A DNA stretch of 49,756 nt. It comes from Nevskiaceae bacterium (GTDB taxonomy: Bacteria > Pseudomonadota > Gammaproteobacteria > Nevskiales > Nevskiaceae). A program made the translations under genes and the position numbers. Within the stretch, counting starts at the first letter, position 1. Every line of letters begins with the position of its first letter. This document shows, piece by piece, positions 28,651 to 36,575 of the stretch. The notes under the pieces are model-generated. The model was not told the origin of the DNA, ran no database searches, and saw only the letters and a list, made by a program, of their open reading frames with translations. Where the stretch lies: assembly GCA_021731445.1 (NCBI GenBank), contig JAKFXK010000055.1, forward strand, positions 1 through 49,756, given 5' to 3'.

Positions 28651-30531
28651 ATGACCGCCATCACCCCAGTCGACCTGAGCTCTTTTGAGCGCGTGCGTCA
28701 CCGCGCACGGCTTTTCACCCTCCTGCTGCAGATCGTCCTGGCATTTGGCGGTGCTTTCGTTGCCGCGCAGATGACCGGTTTTTCGCAGGTGGAGTGGGCC
28801 CTCTTGCTGCTCGACGGGCTACTGTGCGCCTTGTTGGTTCCCGTGCTCCTGCATGCCCACGCCCATCAAAAGAAATCCTGGTCAGAGGCGATCGGCACCT
28901 TCGCTATCGCATCGGGAGCGCTGGTGGTACTCCAGCGCGTGGCATTTGCCTACCACGAGCCGATGCTGGAAGACCCGCTGACGAATGCATTCAGACCAAT
29001 CTGTGCCTTCGTCCCGTTCGTGCAGGTTGCGGCTGTGGCAGTGCTCAGGACCCGTCACGCCGTGCATCTGTGTGCGATTTATTCAGTCCTGTTATGCGTG
29101 ATCATCGTTTCCGGCTTGATCGCCACTGGCAGCTTTGACCTTGATCGCCCAGGGGTGACACTCGTGCTGCTGTGGCTTTTCGCCGGGAACCCGCTGTTTC
29201 TTTCAATGCTGTACACGCTCCCCAGAAATCAGGAGCTGTTGCTGATTACCGAGAAGGAACTGAGGCGCGCAGCAGAACAGGCGGAGCTTCTTCGACAGTT
29301 GCACGAAGGCGAAAACCGGTTTAGCGCGTTCATGGACCATAGCCCCGCCATTACCTGGGTCAAGGACGAGGCCGGACGGTACCTCTTCGCCAACATCGCT
29401 CTCGAACGACATTACGGAATGGCTGCTGGCTCGTGGAAAGGGAAAACGGATTTTGACTTTCTGCCCGAGTCCTTCGCACACGATTGCCGCGCAGCGGAGA
29501 TTGCAGTGATGCAATCCGGAACGGCGCGAAGTTCCAGCGGGCCGGGGCCGGATTTCGCCGGCAAGCCGCGTGAATGGTTGCTCGTCCGCTTTCCGATCAG
29601 CAATGAGGGAGGCCCGCCCCACGTGGGCGGTATCGCGACCGATATCACCGAGGGATGTCGCCTTGAACAGGCACTGGAAGACACCAAGGCCCATCTGAAA
29701 GGACTCATGGATGAGAGCCCTGTACTGGTGTGGATGAAAGACTCCGCTGGCCGTTATTCCTATGTCAGCCGCTCCTACGAGCGGCGTTTCCAGTTGCAGT
29801 CGGCCCAGGTTCTGGGCAAAACCGATTTCGACTGGTGGCCACAGGATGTGGCTGAAGACTTTGCCAAAGCTGACCGCGAGGTGCTGCTTTCAGGGAAAAC
29901 GGTCGAAACGGTTGAGTCCACGCCCGATCCCGATGGCATGGTGAGGTTCTGGTGGGTTTTCAAGTTTCCCTTTCAGAACTCGATCGGCGAGACCTTTGTG
30001 GGCGGCGTCGGCGTCGATATCACCGAGCGCAAGCGTGCCGAGGATCAGGTCAAGCTGCAGTCGATGACCGACGAGTTGACCGGGCTGTACAACCGGAGAG
30101 GCTTTTTCCTGCTTGGGGAACAGGAGTTCAAATCTCTCCGGCGCACAGCAGTGCCCGCCACGATGCTCTTCGTGGACATTGATCGACTGAAATACATCAA
30201 CGATACGTATGGACACGCAGCCGGTGACGAGGCGATCGTGGCGGTTGCCGAGGCACATCGCCTGACATTCCGGGACTGCGACATCATTGGTCGGCTTGGA
30301 GGTGATGAGTTCGCCATCCTTGCGGTCAATTGCCTCGATGTGGCCGAGCTTCAGAAGCGACTGACACAGCAAGTCGACTCTTTCAATCAGCACCATGTCC
30401 GCCCCTGGAAATTGTCGGTGACGATTGGTGCATTTCACATTGCGCAGTCAGACGCGGAGGATCTCGAATCGTTCATCATCAAAGCGGACGAGAAAATGTA
30501 CGAAGCTAAGAAGGCACGCAAAACAGCCTAG
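28651..30531 (+). CDS. Membrane PAS-PAS-GGDEF diguanylate cyclase
   Basis: This is a 626-residue membrane sensor that should make c-di-GMP from GTP. The N-terminus has about six hydrophobic helices (roughly 20-42, 48-70, 81-100, 114-132, 138-160, 168-190). Two PAS domains follow (about 220-340 and 343-460), each with a VKDEAGRYLF or MKDSAGRYSY core and a GKTDFDF/W stretch. The GGDEF domain covers 465-620 with an intact GGDEF at 550-554 and the inhibitory I-site RDCD just before it, so feedback inhibition by c-di-GMP is expected. A typical MTDELTGLYNRRGF linker joins PAS and GGDEF. It is the first of a run of signalling genes and is probably transcribed alone. Confidence 0.92.
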   Translation: MTAITPVDLSSFERVRHRARLFTLLLQIVLAFGGAFVAAQMTGFSQVEWALLLLDGLLCALLVPVLLHAHAHQKKSWSEAIGTFAIASGALVVLQRVAFAYHEPMLEDPLTNAFRPICAFVPFVQVAAVAVLRTRHAVHLCAIYSVLLCVIIVSGLIATGSFDLDRPGVTLVLLWLFAGNPLFLSMLYTLPRNQELLLITEKELRRAAEQAELLRQLHEGENRFSAFMDHSPAITWVKDEAGRYLFANIALERHYGMAAGSWKGKTDFDFLPESFAHDCRAAEIAVMQSGTARSSSGPGPDFAGKPREWLLVRFPISNEGGPPHVGGIATDITEGCRLEQALEDTKAHLKGLMDESPVLVWMKDSAGRYSYVSRSYERRFQLQSAQVLGKTDFDWWPQDVAEDFAKADREVLLSGKTVETVESTPDPDGMVRFWWVFKFPFQNSIGETFVGGVGVDITERKRAEDQVKLQSMTDELTGLYNRRGFFLLGEQEFKSLRRTAVPATMLFVDIDRLKYINDTYGHAAGDEAIVAVAEAHRLTFRDCDIIGRLGGDEFAILAVNCLDVAELQKRLTQQVDSFNQHHVRPWKLSVTIGAFHIAQSDAEDLESFIIKADEKMYEAKKARKTA

Positions 30532-30573
30532 GGCGTGTCATCAAAAATCCTGTCCGGTTGATGCGGCAGCGTC

Positions 30574-30655
30574 CCTCATCCGGCGCTCTGCGCCACCTTC
30601 TCCCAGAGGGAGAAGGAAAGGAAAATCCCTTCTCCCCCTGGGAGAGGGTTGGGGT
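30574..30655. repeat. REP-like palindromic element of a second family
   Basis: The sequence contains three successive hairpins: GGCGC/GCGCC (30582-30594), CCTTCTCCC/GGGAGAAGG with a 3-nt loop (30596-30616), and a TCTCCCC/GGGAGA-type stem near 30632-30648 ending in GAGGGTTGGGGT. This is the familiar CCCTCATCC...CCTTCTCCC...GGGAGAGGGTTGGGGT dispersed repeat of many gammaproteobacteria. It lies between the diguanylate cyclase and the convergent hydrolase gene. Confidence 0.8.
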
Positions 30656-30718
30656 CTGGGCCTGGCCAACTCAACAAAACTTTTCGAGAAAGGGTCAAGC
30701 AACGAGCGCAATGCAGTG

Positions 30719-31591
30719 TCACACCAACAGCGCGCGCCCGAACAACGCGTTCATCCGGCTCCAAGCCTTCTCGGCCTGATCGTGGTTGTAGACGCGAGAA
30801 TCGGTCGGGCACCAGCCGTGTTTGGTGCCGGCGTAGACCTCGATCTCGGCGGGTAGCTGCGCGGCAGCGAAGGCCTCGCGCAGGGTTTCCTTAACATTTG
30901 GGTCTTTAGCGTCGTCATTCTCGGCGACGGCAATGAGGAACTGCGCTTTCATCGCCGGGATCAAGAGATGTGGGCTGTCGGACTTGTCGGTGGCCAGCCC
31001 GCCGCCGTGGAAACTGGCACCGGCACCAATGCGCTCCGGCACGGTCGCTGCCGTGCGCATCACCAGCGGGCCGCCCATGCAGTAGCCAGCGGTGCCAATC
31101 TTGCGCCGGGTATCGACGGACTTTTGTGCATCGAGCCAGGCGACGAAAGCCTTGGCATCGACTGCGGCGGTTTCCACCGTGAGTGCGTTCTTGAGCGCCA
31201 TCAGTGACTCACGCACAGCGGGGTCGTCGAAGCTGGGGTTGGCGGGCGCGGTGGGCGCGCGCTGGCTTCGATAGAAGGGATTGACCACCAACACCGCGTA
31301 GCCCCCTTCGGCGAGGCGCGTCGCCATGTCTTTGAACGCAGGCCTTAAGCCGAAGATGTCGGGCCAGATCAGCACCGCCGGCTGCTTGCCCTTGTGGGGA
31401 TGCACGAAGTAGGCATCCGCCATGCCATCTGCGGTTTTGATCTCCACGTCCCTGCCCTTGGTGTGGCCCGCAAACGCGGCCTTTGGCAGGCTGGCGAGCA
31501 GCCCGGCGGTGAGTGTCATGCGCCCGAACTCGCGCCGTGTGAGCTGCCGGTTCGGCCCTGCAAACTCACTGAAATCATCGTGCTCGCACAT
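30719..31591 (-). CDS. Dienelactone hydrolase family protein with Tat signal
   Basis: This is an alpha/beta hydrolase of 290 residues. The N-terminus carries a twin-arginine signal (LTRREFGRMTLTAGLLASLPKAA, with Arg19-Arg20 and an A-X-A-type end near 42), so the folded protein should be exported to the periplasm. The triad of the family is visible: nucleophile Cys171 in GYCMGG, an Asp in VAENDD (226 or 227) and His258 in TKHGWC. Substrates of such exported dienelactone hydrolase homologues are mostly unknown. A GGAGA ribosome site precedes the ATG. It is divergent from the receiver-kinase gene. Confidence 0.9.
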   Translation of the reverse strand: MCEHDDFSEFAGPNRQLTRREFGRMTLTAGLLASLPKAAFAGHTKGRDVEIKTADGMADAYFVHPHKGKQPAVLIWPDIFGLRPAFKDMATRLAEGGYAVLVVNPFYRSQRAPTAPANPSFDDPAVRESLMALKNALTVETAAVDAKAFVAWLDAQKSVDTRRKIGTAGYCMGGPLVMRTAATVPERIGAGASFHGGGLATDKSDSPHLLIPAMKAQFLIAVAENDDAKDPNVKETLREAFAAAQLPAEIEVYAGTKHGWCPTDSRVYNHDQAEKAWSRMNALFGRALLV

Positions 31592-31699
31592 CGTTGGTTT
31601 CTCCAGGGGTGGCCAACTGCTTTATGTGAGTCTGGCATGGGTCAGAGGTTCATTTCACGCACGCTGGCGGCCTGCGCAAGGGCGGCTGACAATGCCGCC

Positions 31700-32875
31700 A
31701 TGAATACCGACGACGACTTGCTGTTTGCCGATGAAGACCATGGCTCAGGCCACAGCCTGCCGCCGTGGATCGTGATGGTGGTGGACGACGAGCCGGATAT
31801 CCTCGCCGTCACCCGTCTGACGCTGGAGAATGCGCAGTTCTCCGGTCGCGGTGTGCGCCTCGTCAACGCCGGCTCGGCAGCAGAGGGGCGGCGCGCGCTG
31901 GCAGCGCATCCCGATGCGGCGCTGATCCTGCTCGACGTGGTGATGGAGAGCGACGATGCGGGCCTTACGTTCGTACGCCATGTGCGTGAGGGCTTGAGCA
32001 ACCGCGACGTGCGCATCGTGCTGCGCACCGGCCAGCCGGGTGTGGCACCGGCACGCGCGGTGATCGACGCCTACGAGATCGACGACTACCGCACCAAGAC
32101 CGAGCTGACCAGCGAGCGGCTCTATGTGAGTGTGGCCGCAGCCCTGCGCACCTATGCACTGCTGGATAGCCGCCGCCAGCGCGAGCGTGCATTGATGGAA
32201 TCGCATCAGGAGTTGGAACGCTTCGCCTACGTCGCTTCGCACGATCTGCAAACGCCGCTGCGCGCCATCGTCGGCTACACGCAGCTCTTGCAGCGCCGCC
32301 ACTCTGCGGCGCTTGATACCGATGGGCAGACACTGCTGGCGGATGTGGTGGCCAGTGGCACCACGCTGTCACTGTTGATTCGTGACCTCCTGGAGTTCTC
32401 CGACCTGAGCCATGCCAGCCGCCAGCCGCAGCCGGTAGCGCTGGATGCGGTGATGCAGCGGGTGCAGACCCGCCTCGCCAGCGAGATCGCGGCCCGCCAT
32501 GCGCAGCTGGAGATCGACGCACTGCCCAGCGTGCAGGGCGATGCGGTGATGCTCGAACAAGCACTGGTCAACCTGATGGACAACGCACTCAAGTTTCAGC
32601 CCGGCGATACGCCGCGTGTGCGCGTGGCGGCGCTGGCCGATGCGACACATCTCGACATCGCGGTGCGCGATGAGGGCATCGGCATTGCGCCAGAGCATCT
32701 CGCGCAGGTACTCGAAGGTTTCCGCCGCCTGCATACACAGGAAGATTTCGCCGGTACGGGATTGGGACTGGCGATCTGCAAGAAAGTCGCACGCCTGCAT
32801 GGCGGCGAGCTGCTGGCGCAATCCGAGCCGGGTGCGGGTTCTACGTTTACGCTGCGCTTGCCACTGACGTCGTGA
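31700..32875 (+). CDS. Receiver-histidine kinase (DUF3369-type receiver without DUF3369)
   Basis: This is a 391-residue cytosolic kinase with an N-terminal receiver. The receiver (about 23-155) has the acidic pair Asp29-Asp30 and phospho-acceptor Asp79 in LILLDVVMES. It carries the LRTGQPGVAPAR and YEIDDYRTKTELTSERLY stretches typical of receivers that normally precede a DUF3369 domain. Here a HisKA domain follows directly, with His181 in YVASHDLQTPLRA, and then an HATPase domain with NALKF, DEGIGI and GTGLGLAICKK. The order suggests that phosphorylation of the receiver controls the kinase. The 3' end overlaps the convergent PAS-kinase gene by 29 bp. The start at 31700 is the most natural, but no strong ribosome site is present. 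Confidence 0.88.
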   Translation: MNTDDDLLFADEDHGSGHSLPPWIVMVVDDEPDILAVTRLTLENAQFSGRGVRLVNAGSAAEGRRALAAHPDAALILLDVVMESDDAGLTFVRHVREGLSNRDVRIVLRTGQPGVAPARAVIDAYEIDDYRTKTELTSERLYVSVAAALRTYALLDSRRQRERALMESHQELERFAYVASHDLQTPLRAIVGYTQLLQRRHSAALDTDGQTLLADVVASGTTLSLLIRDLLEFSDLSHASRQPQPVALDAVMQRVQTRLASEIAARHAQLEIDALPSVQGDAVMLEQALVNLMDNALKFQPGDTPRVRVAALADATHLDIAVRDEGIGIAPEHLAQVLEGFRRLHTQEDFAGTGLGLAICKKVARLHGGELLAQSEPGAGSTFTLRLPLTS

Positions 32876-34514
32876 CCGGTAGCCGCACGGTAAATACCGT
32901 GCCCTTGCCCAGCACACTCTCCACTGCGATCGTGCCGCCCAAGGTCTGCGTAACCAGGTTGTAGACGATGTGCAGCCCCAAGCCACTGCCGCCTGCCCCG
33001 CGCCGGGTGGTGAAAAACGGGTCGTAGATGTGTGGCAGCACGTCAGCCGCAATGCCCACGCCATCGTCGGCGATGCTCAGTGCAATCGCATCGCTCTCGC
33101 GTGTGGCGCCCACCCGCACCACGCCTGCCTGCCCGTTGGGGAAAGCATGATCCAGCGCATTGAGCACGCAGTTGCTCACCACCTGTGAAAGCGCGCCCGC
33201 CGCCAGATGCAGTGACACACCCGGCGGGCAAAGCAGCTCCACACGATGCGGCGTCGCCTTGATGCGTGGGCGCAGGCTGTGCAGGGTCTCGTGCAGATAC
33301 ACGTCGAGGTCGATGGTGCGCGTCTCGCGGCTGGTCTGATCGACGGCGATCTGCTTGAAGCTCTGGATCAGCTCCGCCGCACGTTCGAGATTGGCGAGCA
33401 CCATCTCGGCGGACTGGCGGCTGGTGGCGACGGTGTCGAGCAGCTGTGATTTTTTCAGCGTGCCTTCGCTGATCGCCTCGCCGAGCAGCACCATGCGGTC
33501 GCGCAGGTGCGAGGCGGCAGTGACGGCGATGCCGACCGGTGTGTTGATCTCGTGCGCGATGCCCGCGACCAGCACGCCGAGCGAGGCCATTTTCTCCGAC
33601 TGCACCAGCCTATCCTGCGTTGCGCGCAGGGCTTCGAGCGCGGCCTGCGTTTCGGCGACCTGCTGTTGCAGCGAGGTGGTGAGGCTGGCGCGCGCCTCTT
33701 CCGCCGCCTTGCGCGCGGTGATGTCGCGCACCACCGCCGCACCATGGCGGGCGTTGGCGATGGTGACCGCGCCCACCGAGACCTCGAGCACCAGCGGCGT
33801 GCCGTCGTGCCGCAAGCCGCGCCACTCGCGCACGCTGCGGCCTTGGGCCTCACCGGTCGCAAAGGCCAGCAACTCCACTGCGGGGCCATCGGCCTCGCCT
33901 GGCAGCAGGCGTGACAGCGGGCTGCCCTGCAAGTCGGCGAAGGCATAGCCGAACATCTCCTCCGCGCCGGCGTTGGCACTGACGATCAGGCCTTTGGCAT
34001 CGAAGGTCAGGATGGCATCGGGGATGGTGTTGACGACCGCGCTTGCGTCTTCTGCGCGCGGTGGCTTGTGTGGCGTGTCGCTGTCTGGCGCGTCGTCGCT
34101 GTCCAGCGTGCGAAACGCCAGGGGTTGCGCGGGGGCCTCGTCGATCAGCTCGTTCCAGCGGTCGAGCAGGCTCAGGCTCAAGGCATCAAGTTTCTTCGCG
34201 GTCTCGGCGCGCTCGGCTTCAACCTTGCGCTGGCGCTCGTCGGCCAGGTCATGATCGTCGGGGAAGGCGATCAGCGCCCCCGCCCCCTCTGGCGGCGTTA
34301 TTTCTGCTGCCGCATCGGCTTGTGCATCCAACGGCGGCTGTTCGGCAGGCTCGGTTACGGCGGGTGCGCCCAGAGCGAACTTGCCTGCAGCCGTGCCACT
34401 GACCCGCTTCGACAGATCAGGCTTCGGCACGGCGACGACCGGTGCGGTGCGCGCGACCGGCTTGGCCGACTTGAAGAAGTCCTTCAGGCCCACAGGTCGT
34501 AGCCGCCAATCCAC
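32847..34514 (-). CDS. PAS-domain histidine kinase (start uncertain)
   Basis: This is a soluble kinase of about 555 residues. The N-terminal 150 residues are Ala/Pro/Asp-rich and probably disordered. A PAS domain covers about 155-270 (IPDAILTFDAKGLIVSANAG). A coiled linker leads to a HisKA domain with His321 in AGIAHEINTPVGIA, followed by the HATPase domain with the N-box NCVLNALDHA and G-boxes DDGVGI and GGSGLGLHIV. The start is a problem. The frame opens at a GTG (34512-34514) without a ribosome site, with another GTG at 34493. A well-placed site instead serves a 23-codon ORF in another frame (34484-34555). Either translation is coupled, or the true N-terminus is in that other frame. It follows the M1 peptidase gene closely and converges on the receiver-kinase gene. 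Confidence 0.85.
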   Translation of the reverse strand: MDWRLRPVGLKDFFKSAKPVARTAPVVAVPKPDLSKRVSGTAAGKFALGAPAVTEPAEQPPLDAQADAAAEITPPEGAGALIAFPDDHDLADERQRKVEAERAETAKKLDALSLSLLDRWNELIDEAPAQPLAFRTLDSDDAPDSDTPHKPPRAEDASAVVNTIPDAILTFDAKGLIVSANAGAEEMFGYAFADLQGSPLSRLLPGEADGPAVELLAFATGEAQGRSVREWRGLRHDGTPLVLEVSVGAVTIANARHGAAVVRDITARKAAEEARASLTTSLQQQVAETQAALEALRATQDRLVQSEKMASLGVLVAGIAHEINTPVGIAVTAASHLRDRMVLLGEAISEGTLKKSQLLDTVATSRQSAEMVLANLERAAELIQSFKQIAVDQTSRETRTIDLDVYLHETLHSLRPRIKATPHRVELLCPPGVSLHLAAGALSQVVSNCVLNALDHAFPNGQAGVVRVGATRESDAIALSIADDGVGIAADVLPHIYDPFFTTRRGAGGSGLGLHIVYNLVTQTLGGTIAVESVLGKGTVFTVRLPVTTSVASAA

Positions 34515-34555
34515 CGAATGGGGTGGATGCTGTGGTTGTTGGCGGCGACAGTCAT
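34484..34555 (-). CDS. 23-codon ORF overlapping the PAS-kinase start (leader peptide or displaced N-terminus)
   Basis: This ORF encodes MTVAANNHSIHPIRWIGGYD and then LWA. A strong AAGGAG ribosome site lies about 8 nt before its ATG (34553-34555), immediately after the M1 peptidase stop codon. It overlaps the first 31 bp of the kinase frame and ends at a TGA at 34484-34486. Two readings are possible. It may be a short leader that couples translation of the peptidase and the kinase. Or the kinase may really begin here and a G has been lost in the run at the frame junction, giving a joined ...GYDLW-GLKDFF... sequence. I cannot decide between them. Confidence 0.45.
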   Translation of the reverse strand: MTVAANNHSIHPIRWIGGYDLWA

Positions 34556-34568
34556 GCCTGGGTCTCCT

Positions 34569-36440
34569 TCAGGGTTTCGAGGCCAGCAGTTTTTCGACGG
34601 CGCCCTGAGTGTAGGGGTGATAGCCGGGTTTGGCTTCCGCGTAAATCGCCCTCGCTTTTGCACGGCCGGTCTCGGTCTGCAACAGTGCTTCGTAGACACC
34701 CGAAATCAGGTAGCGGCGACCGACGCCGATGAGATGGCGGCGCACAGCGGCATCCACCGTGGAATCACCGTGGCGGATGGCCAGCGGCAGCCAGCTCTTG
34801 AGCAAAAAGCCGTTGTGGCTGTCGCTGAGGTGATGCTCGGCATCCAGGGTCTGCAATTGGGCAAGCGTCACCGACGGTGGCATCTGGTCGAGGAAATAAG
34901 TCCAGTGCAGCACATTCCAGCCCGCCACCGGCAGCGCGCTGGCCGCGATGCGGTCAGCCAGCCAGCCGGCGCGCAGTGCATCGATCCTGGCGAACACGTC
35001 GGAGGCCGGATAGACCGCCGTCGCCGGGATCGCATCGCCATAAATCCACTCCCGTGCCAGTGCGAGACTGACGACGCCGGGGTGAGCCTTGAGCAGGTGC
35101 TCATCTAGATAGGCAAGGAAGTCCTCCGTCGTCAGGCTGGTGAAGGCATGCTCGTTGAACCAGCTGCGCAGGAAGGGATCGAACACCGCGCGGCCGAAGG
35201 CACGTTCCAGGTTGTAGAGAAACAGCGAGCCCTTGTTGTAGGCGATGACCTGGGCGATGTCGTCGGGGTCGGCATGAGCGGCGACGGGTGCGAGGGCCAT
35301 CTGGTCTTTCGGCACCGTCGGCAGGTCACGGCGCAGCTCCTCGGACTCCTGCACCCGCTCCATGTCGGCACGCTCTGGCCCATAGACGGCCTCCATGATG
35401 CGGTTGGTGCAATAGCTGGTGAAGCTCTCGTTGAGCCAGAAGTCGCGCCAGCTGGCATTGGTGACGAGATTGCCCGACCAGGAATGCGCCAGCTCGTGCG
35501 CCACCAGTGAGACCAGCGCCTTGTCGCCGGTGATGACGGTGGGACTGGCAAAGGTGAGGCGCGGGTTTTCCATGCCCCCGAAGGGGAAGCTGGGTGGCAG
35601 GATCAACAGGTCATAGCGGCCCCAGCGGTACGTGCCATAGAGTTTTTCAGCGGCCACGATCATCTGCTCGGTGTCTTCAAACTCCTTCGCGGCTTTCTGC
35701 ACCATTGCCGGTTCGCTATAGATGCCGGATCGTGCGCCCGTCGCGGCAAACCGCAGATCACCGACGGCGAGCGCCAGCAGGTAGGAGGGGATGCGCTCTT
35801 CCATGCGGAAGCGGTAGTCGCCATTGCGTACCGCCTTCGGGTCGTTGTCGGCGCTCATCACCGCGCGCAGGGCCTTGGGCGTGCGGATGCGTGCCTCGTA
35901 GCTGATGCGCACGGCCGGGGTGTCCTGCAGCGGCACCCAGCTGCGGGCGTGGATGCTTTGCGACTGGGTGAACAGCAGCGGCTGCCGCTTGCCTGCCGTC
36001 TGCGCGGGGCTGAGCCATTGCAGGCCGCTGGCGGCAGGCGCGGTGTGGTAACCGATGCGCACGCGGTCGGCACCCGGCGGCATGGCAATCCACAGGGCAC
36101 TGCCGAGCACCGGGTCGATGGGCTCGAGCCTGAAACTGGATTTCGTCCAGCGGCCACTGCCCTGGGCCGTCTCCACTGTCTGGATGCTGAGCGCACGGGT
36201 GTCGAGCACCAGCTCGGTGGCCTGCGGATTGAGCCGCACCAGTTGCAGAATGGCATGACCAGCCAGACGCTTGCGGGGGAAATCAACCTTCAGATCAAGC
36301 GCGACATGCTGGGTACGGAAGTCCGCGATATTGGCGTAGGAGTGGCGGTCTTTCGGCAGTTCGGCAGCGGTCACATGTGATCCCAGGGGCAGCACGGCAG
36401 ACAGCAGCAGACGCTGGATGAAAGTGCGCAAGCGGATCAT
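34569..36440 (-). CDS. M1 family metallo-aminopeptidase, exported
   Basis: This is a zinc aminopeptidase of 623 residues in the M1 (gluzincin) family. A signal peptide precedes it (FIQRLLLSAVLPLGSHVTAA, cleavage near 26). The exopeptidase motif GGMEN lies at 288-292. The zinc site is HELAHSW (His315, Glu316, His319) with the third ligand Glu338 in LNESF. The C-terminal half is helical, as in leukotriene A4 hydrolase-type members. It should trim N-terminal residues from peptides in the periplasm. No clear ribosome site is seen. The 23-codon ORF and the PAS-kinase gene follow within 13 bp, so they are probably in one transcript. Confidence 0.9.
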   Translation of the reverse strand: MIRLRTFIQRLLLSAVLPLGSHVTAAELPKDRHSYANIADFRTQHVALDLKVDFPRKRLAGHAILQLVRLNPQATELVLDTRALSIQTVETAQGSGRWTKSSFRLEPIDPVLGSALWIAMPPGADRVRIGYHTAPAASGLQWLSPAQTAGKRQPLLFTQSQSIHARSWVPLQDTPAVRISYEARIRTPKALRAVMSADNDPKAVRNGDYRFRMEERIPSYLLALAVGDLRFAATGARSGIYSEPAMVQKAAKEFEDTEQMIVAAEKLYGTYRWGRYDLLILPPSFPFGGMENPRLTFASPTVITGDKALVSLVAHELAHSWSGNLVTNASWRDFWLNESFTSYCTNRIMEAVYGPERADMERVQESEELRRDLPTVPKDQMALAPVAAHADPDDIAQVIAYNKGSLFLYNLERAFGRAVFDPFLRSWFNEHAFTSLTTEDFLAYLDEHLLKAHPGVVSLALAREWIYGDAIPATAVYPASDVFARIDALRAGWLADRIAASALPVAGWNVLHWTYFLDQMPPSVTLAQLQTLDAEHHLSDSHNGFLLKSWLPLAIRHGDSTVDAAVRRHLIGVGRRYLISGVYEALLQTETGRAKARAIYAEAKPGYHPYTQGAVEKLLASKP

Positions 36441-36515
36441 GGGCAGTCTGCCAGACGGAGAGTGAGCTGACAGCGTAGCAGCGGGGCGAACACCATATAT
36501 GCGCTAAGGATCAAG

Positions 36516-36544
36516 TTGCAGCCCCAATATCTAGTGTCTACACT
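36516..36544 (+). promoter_or_regulatory. Weak candidate promoter for the HDOD-kinase operon
   Basis: TTGCAG (36516-36521) and TACACT (36539-36544) with a 17-bp spacer lie 31 bp before the proposed GTG start. The spacing is good but the matches are modest. Confidence 0.3.
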
Positions 36545-36575
36545 CGCCCCAGCCTAATCCATTGGAGCGAGCGAT

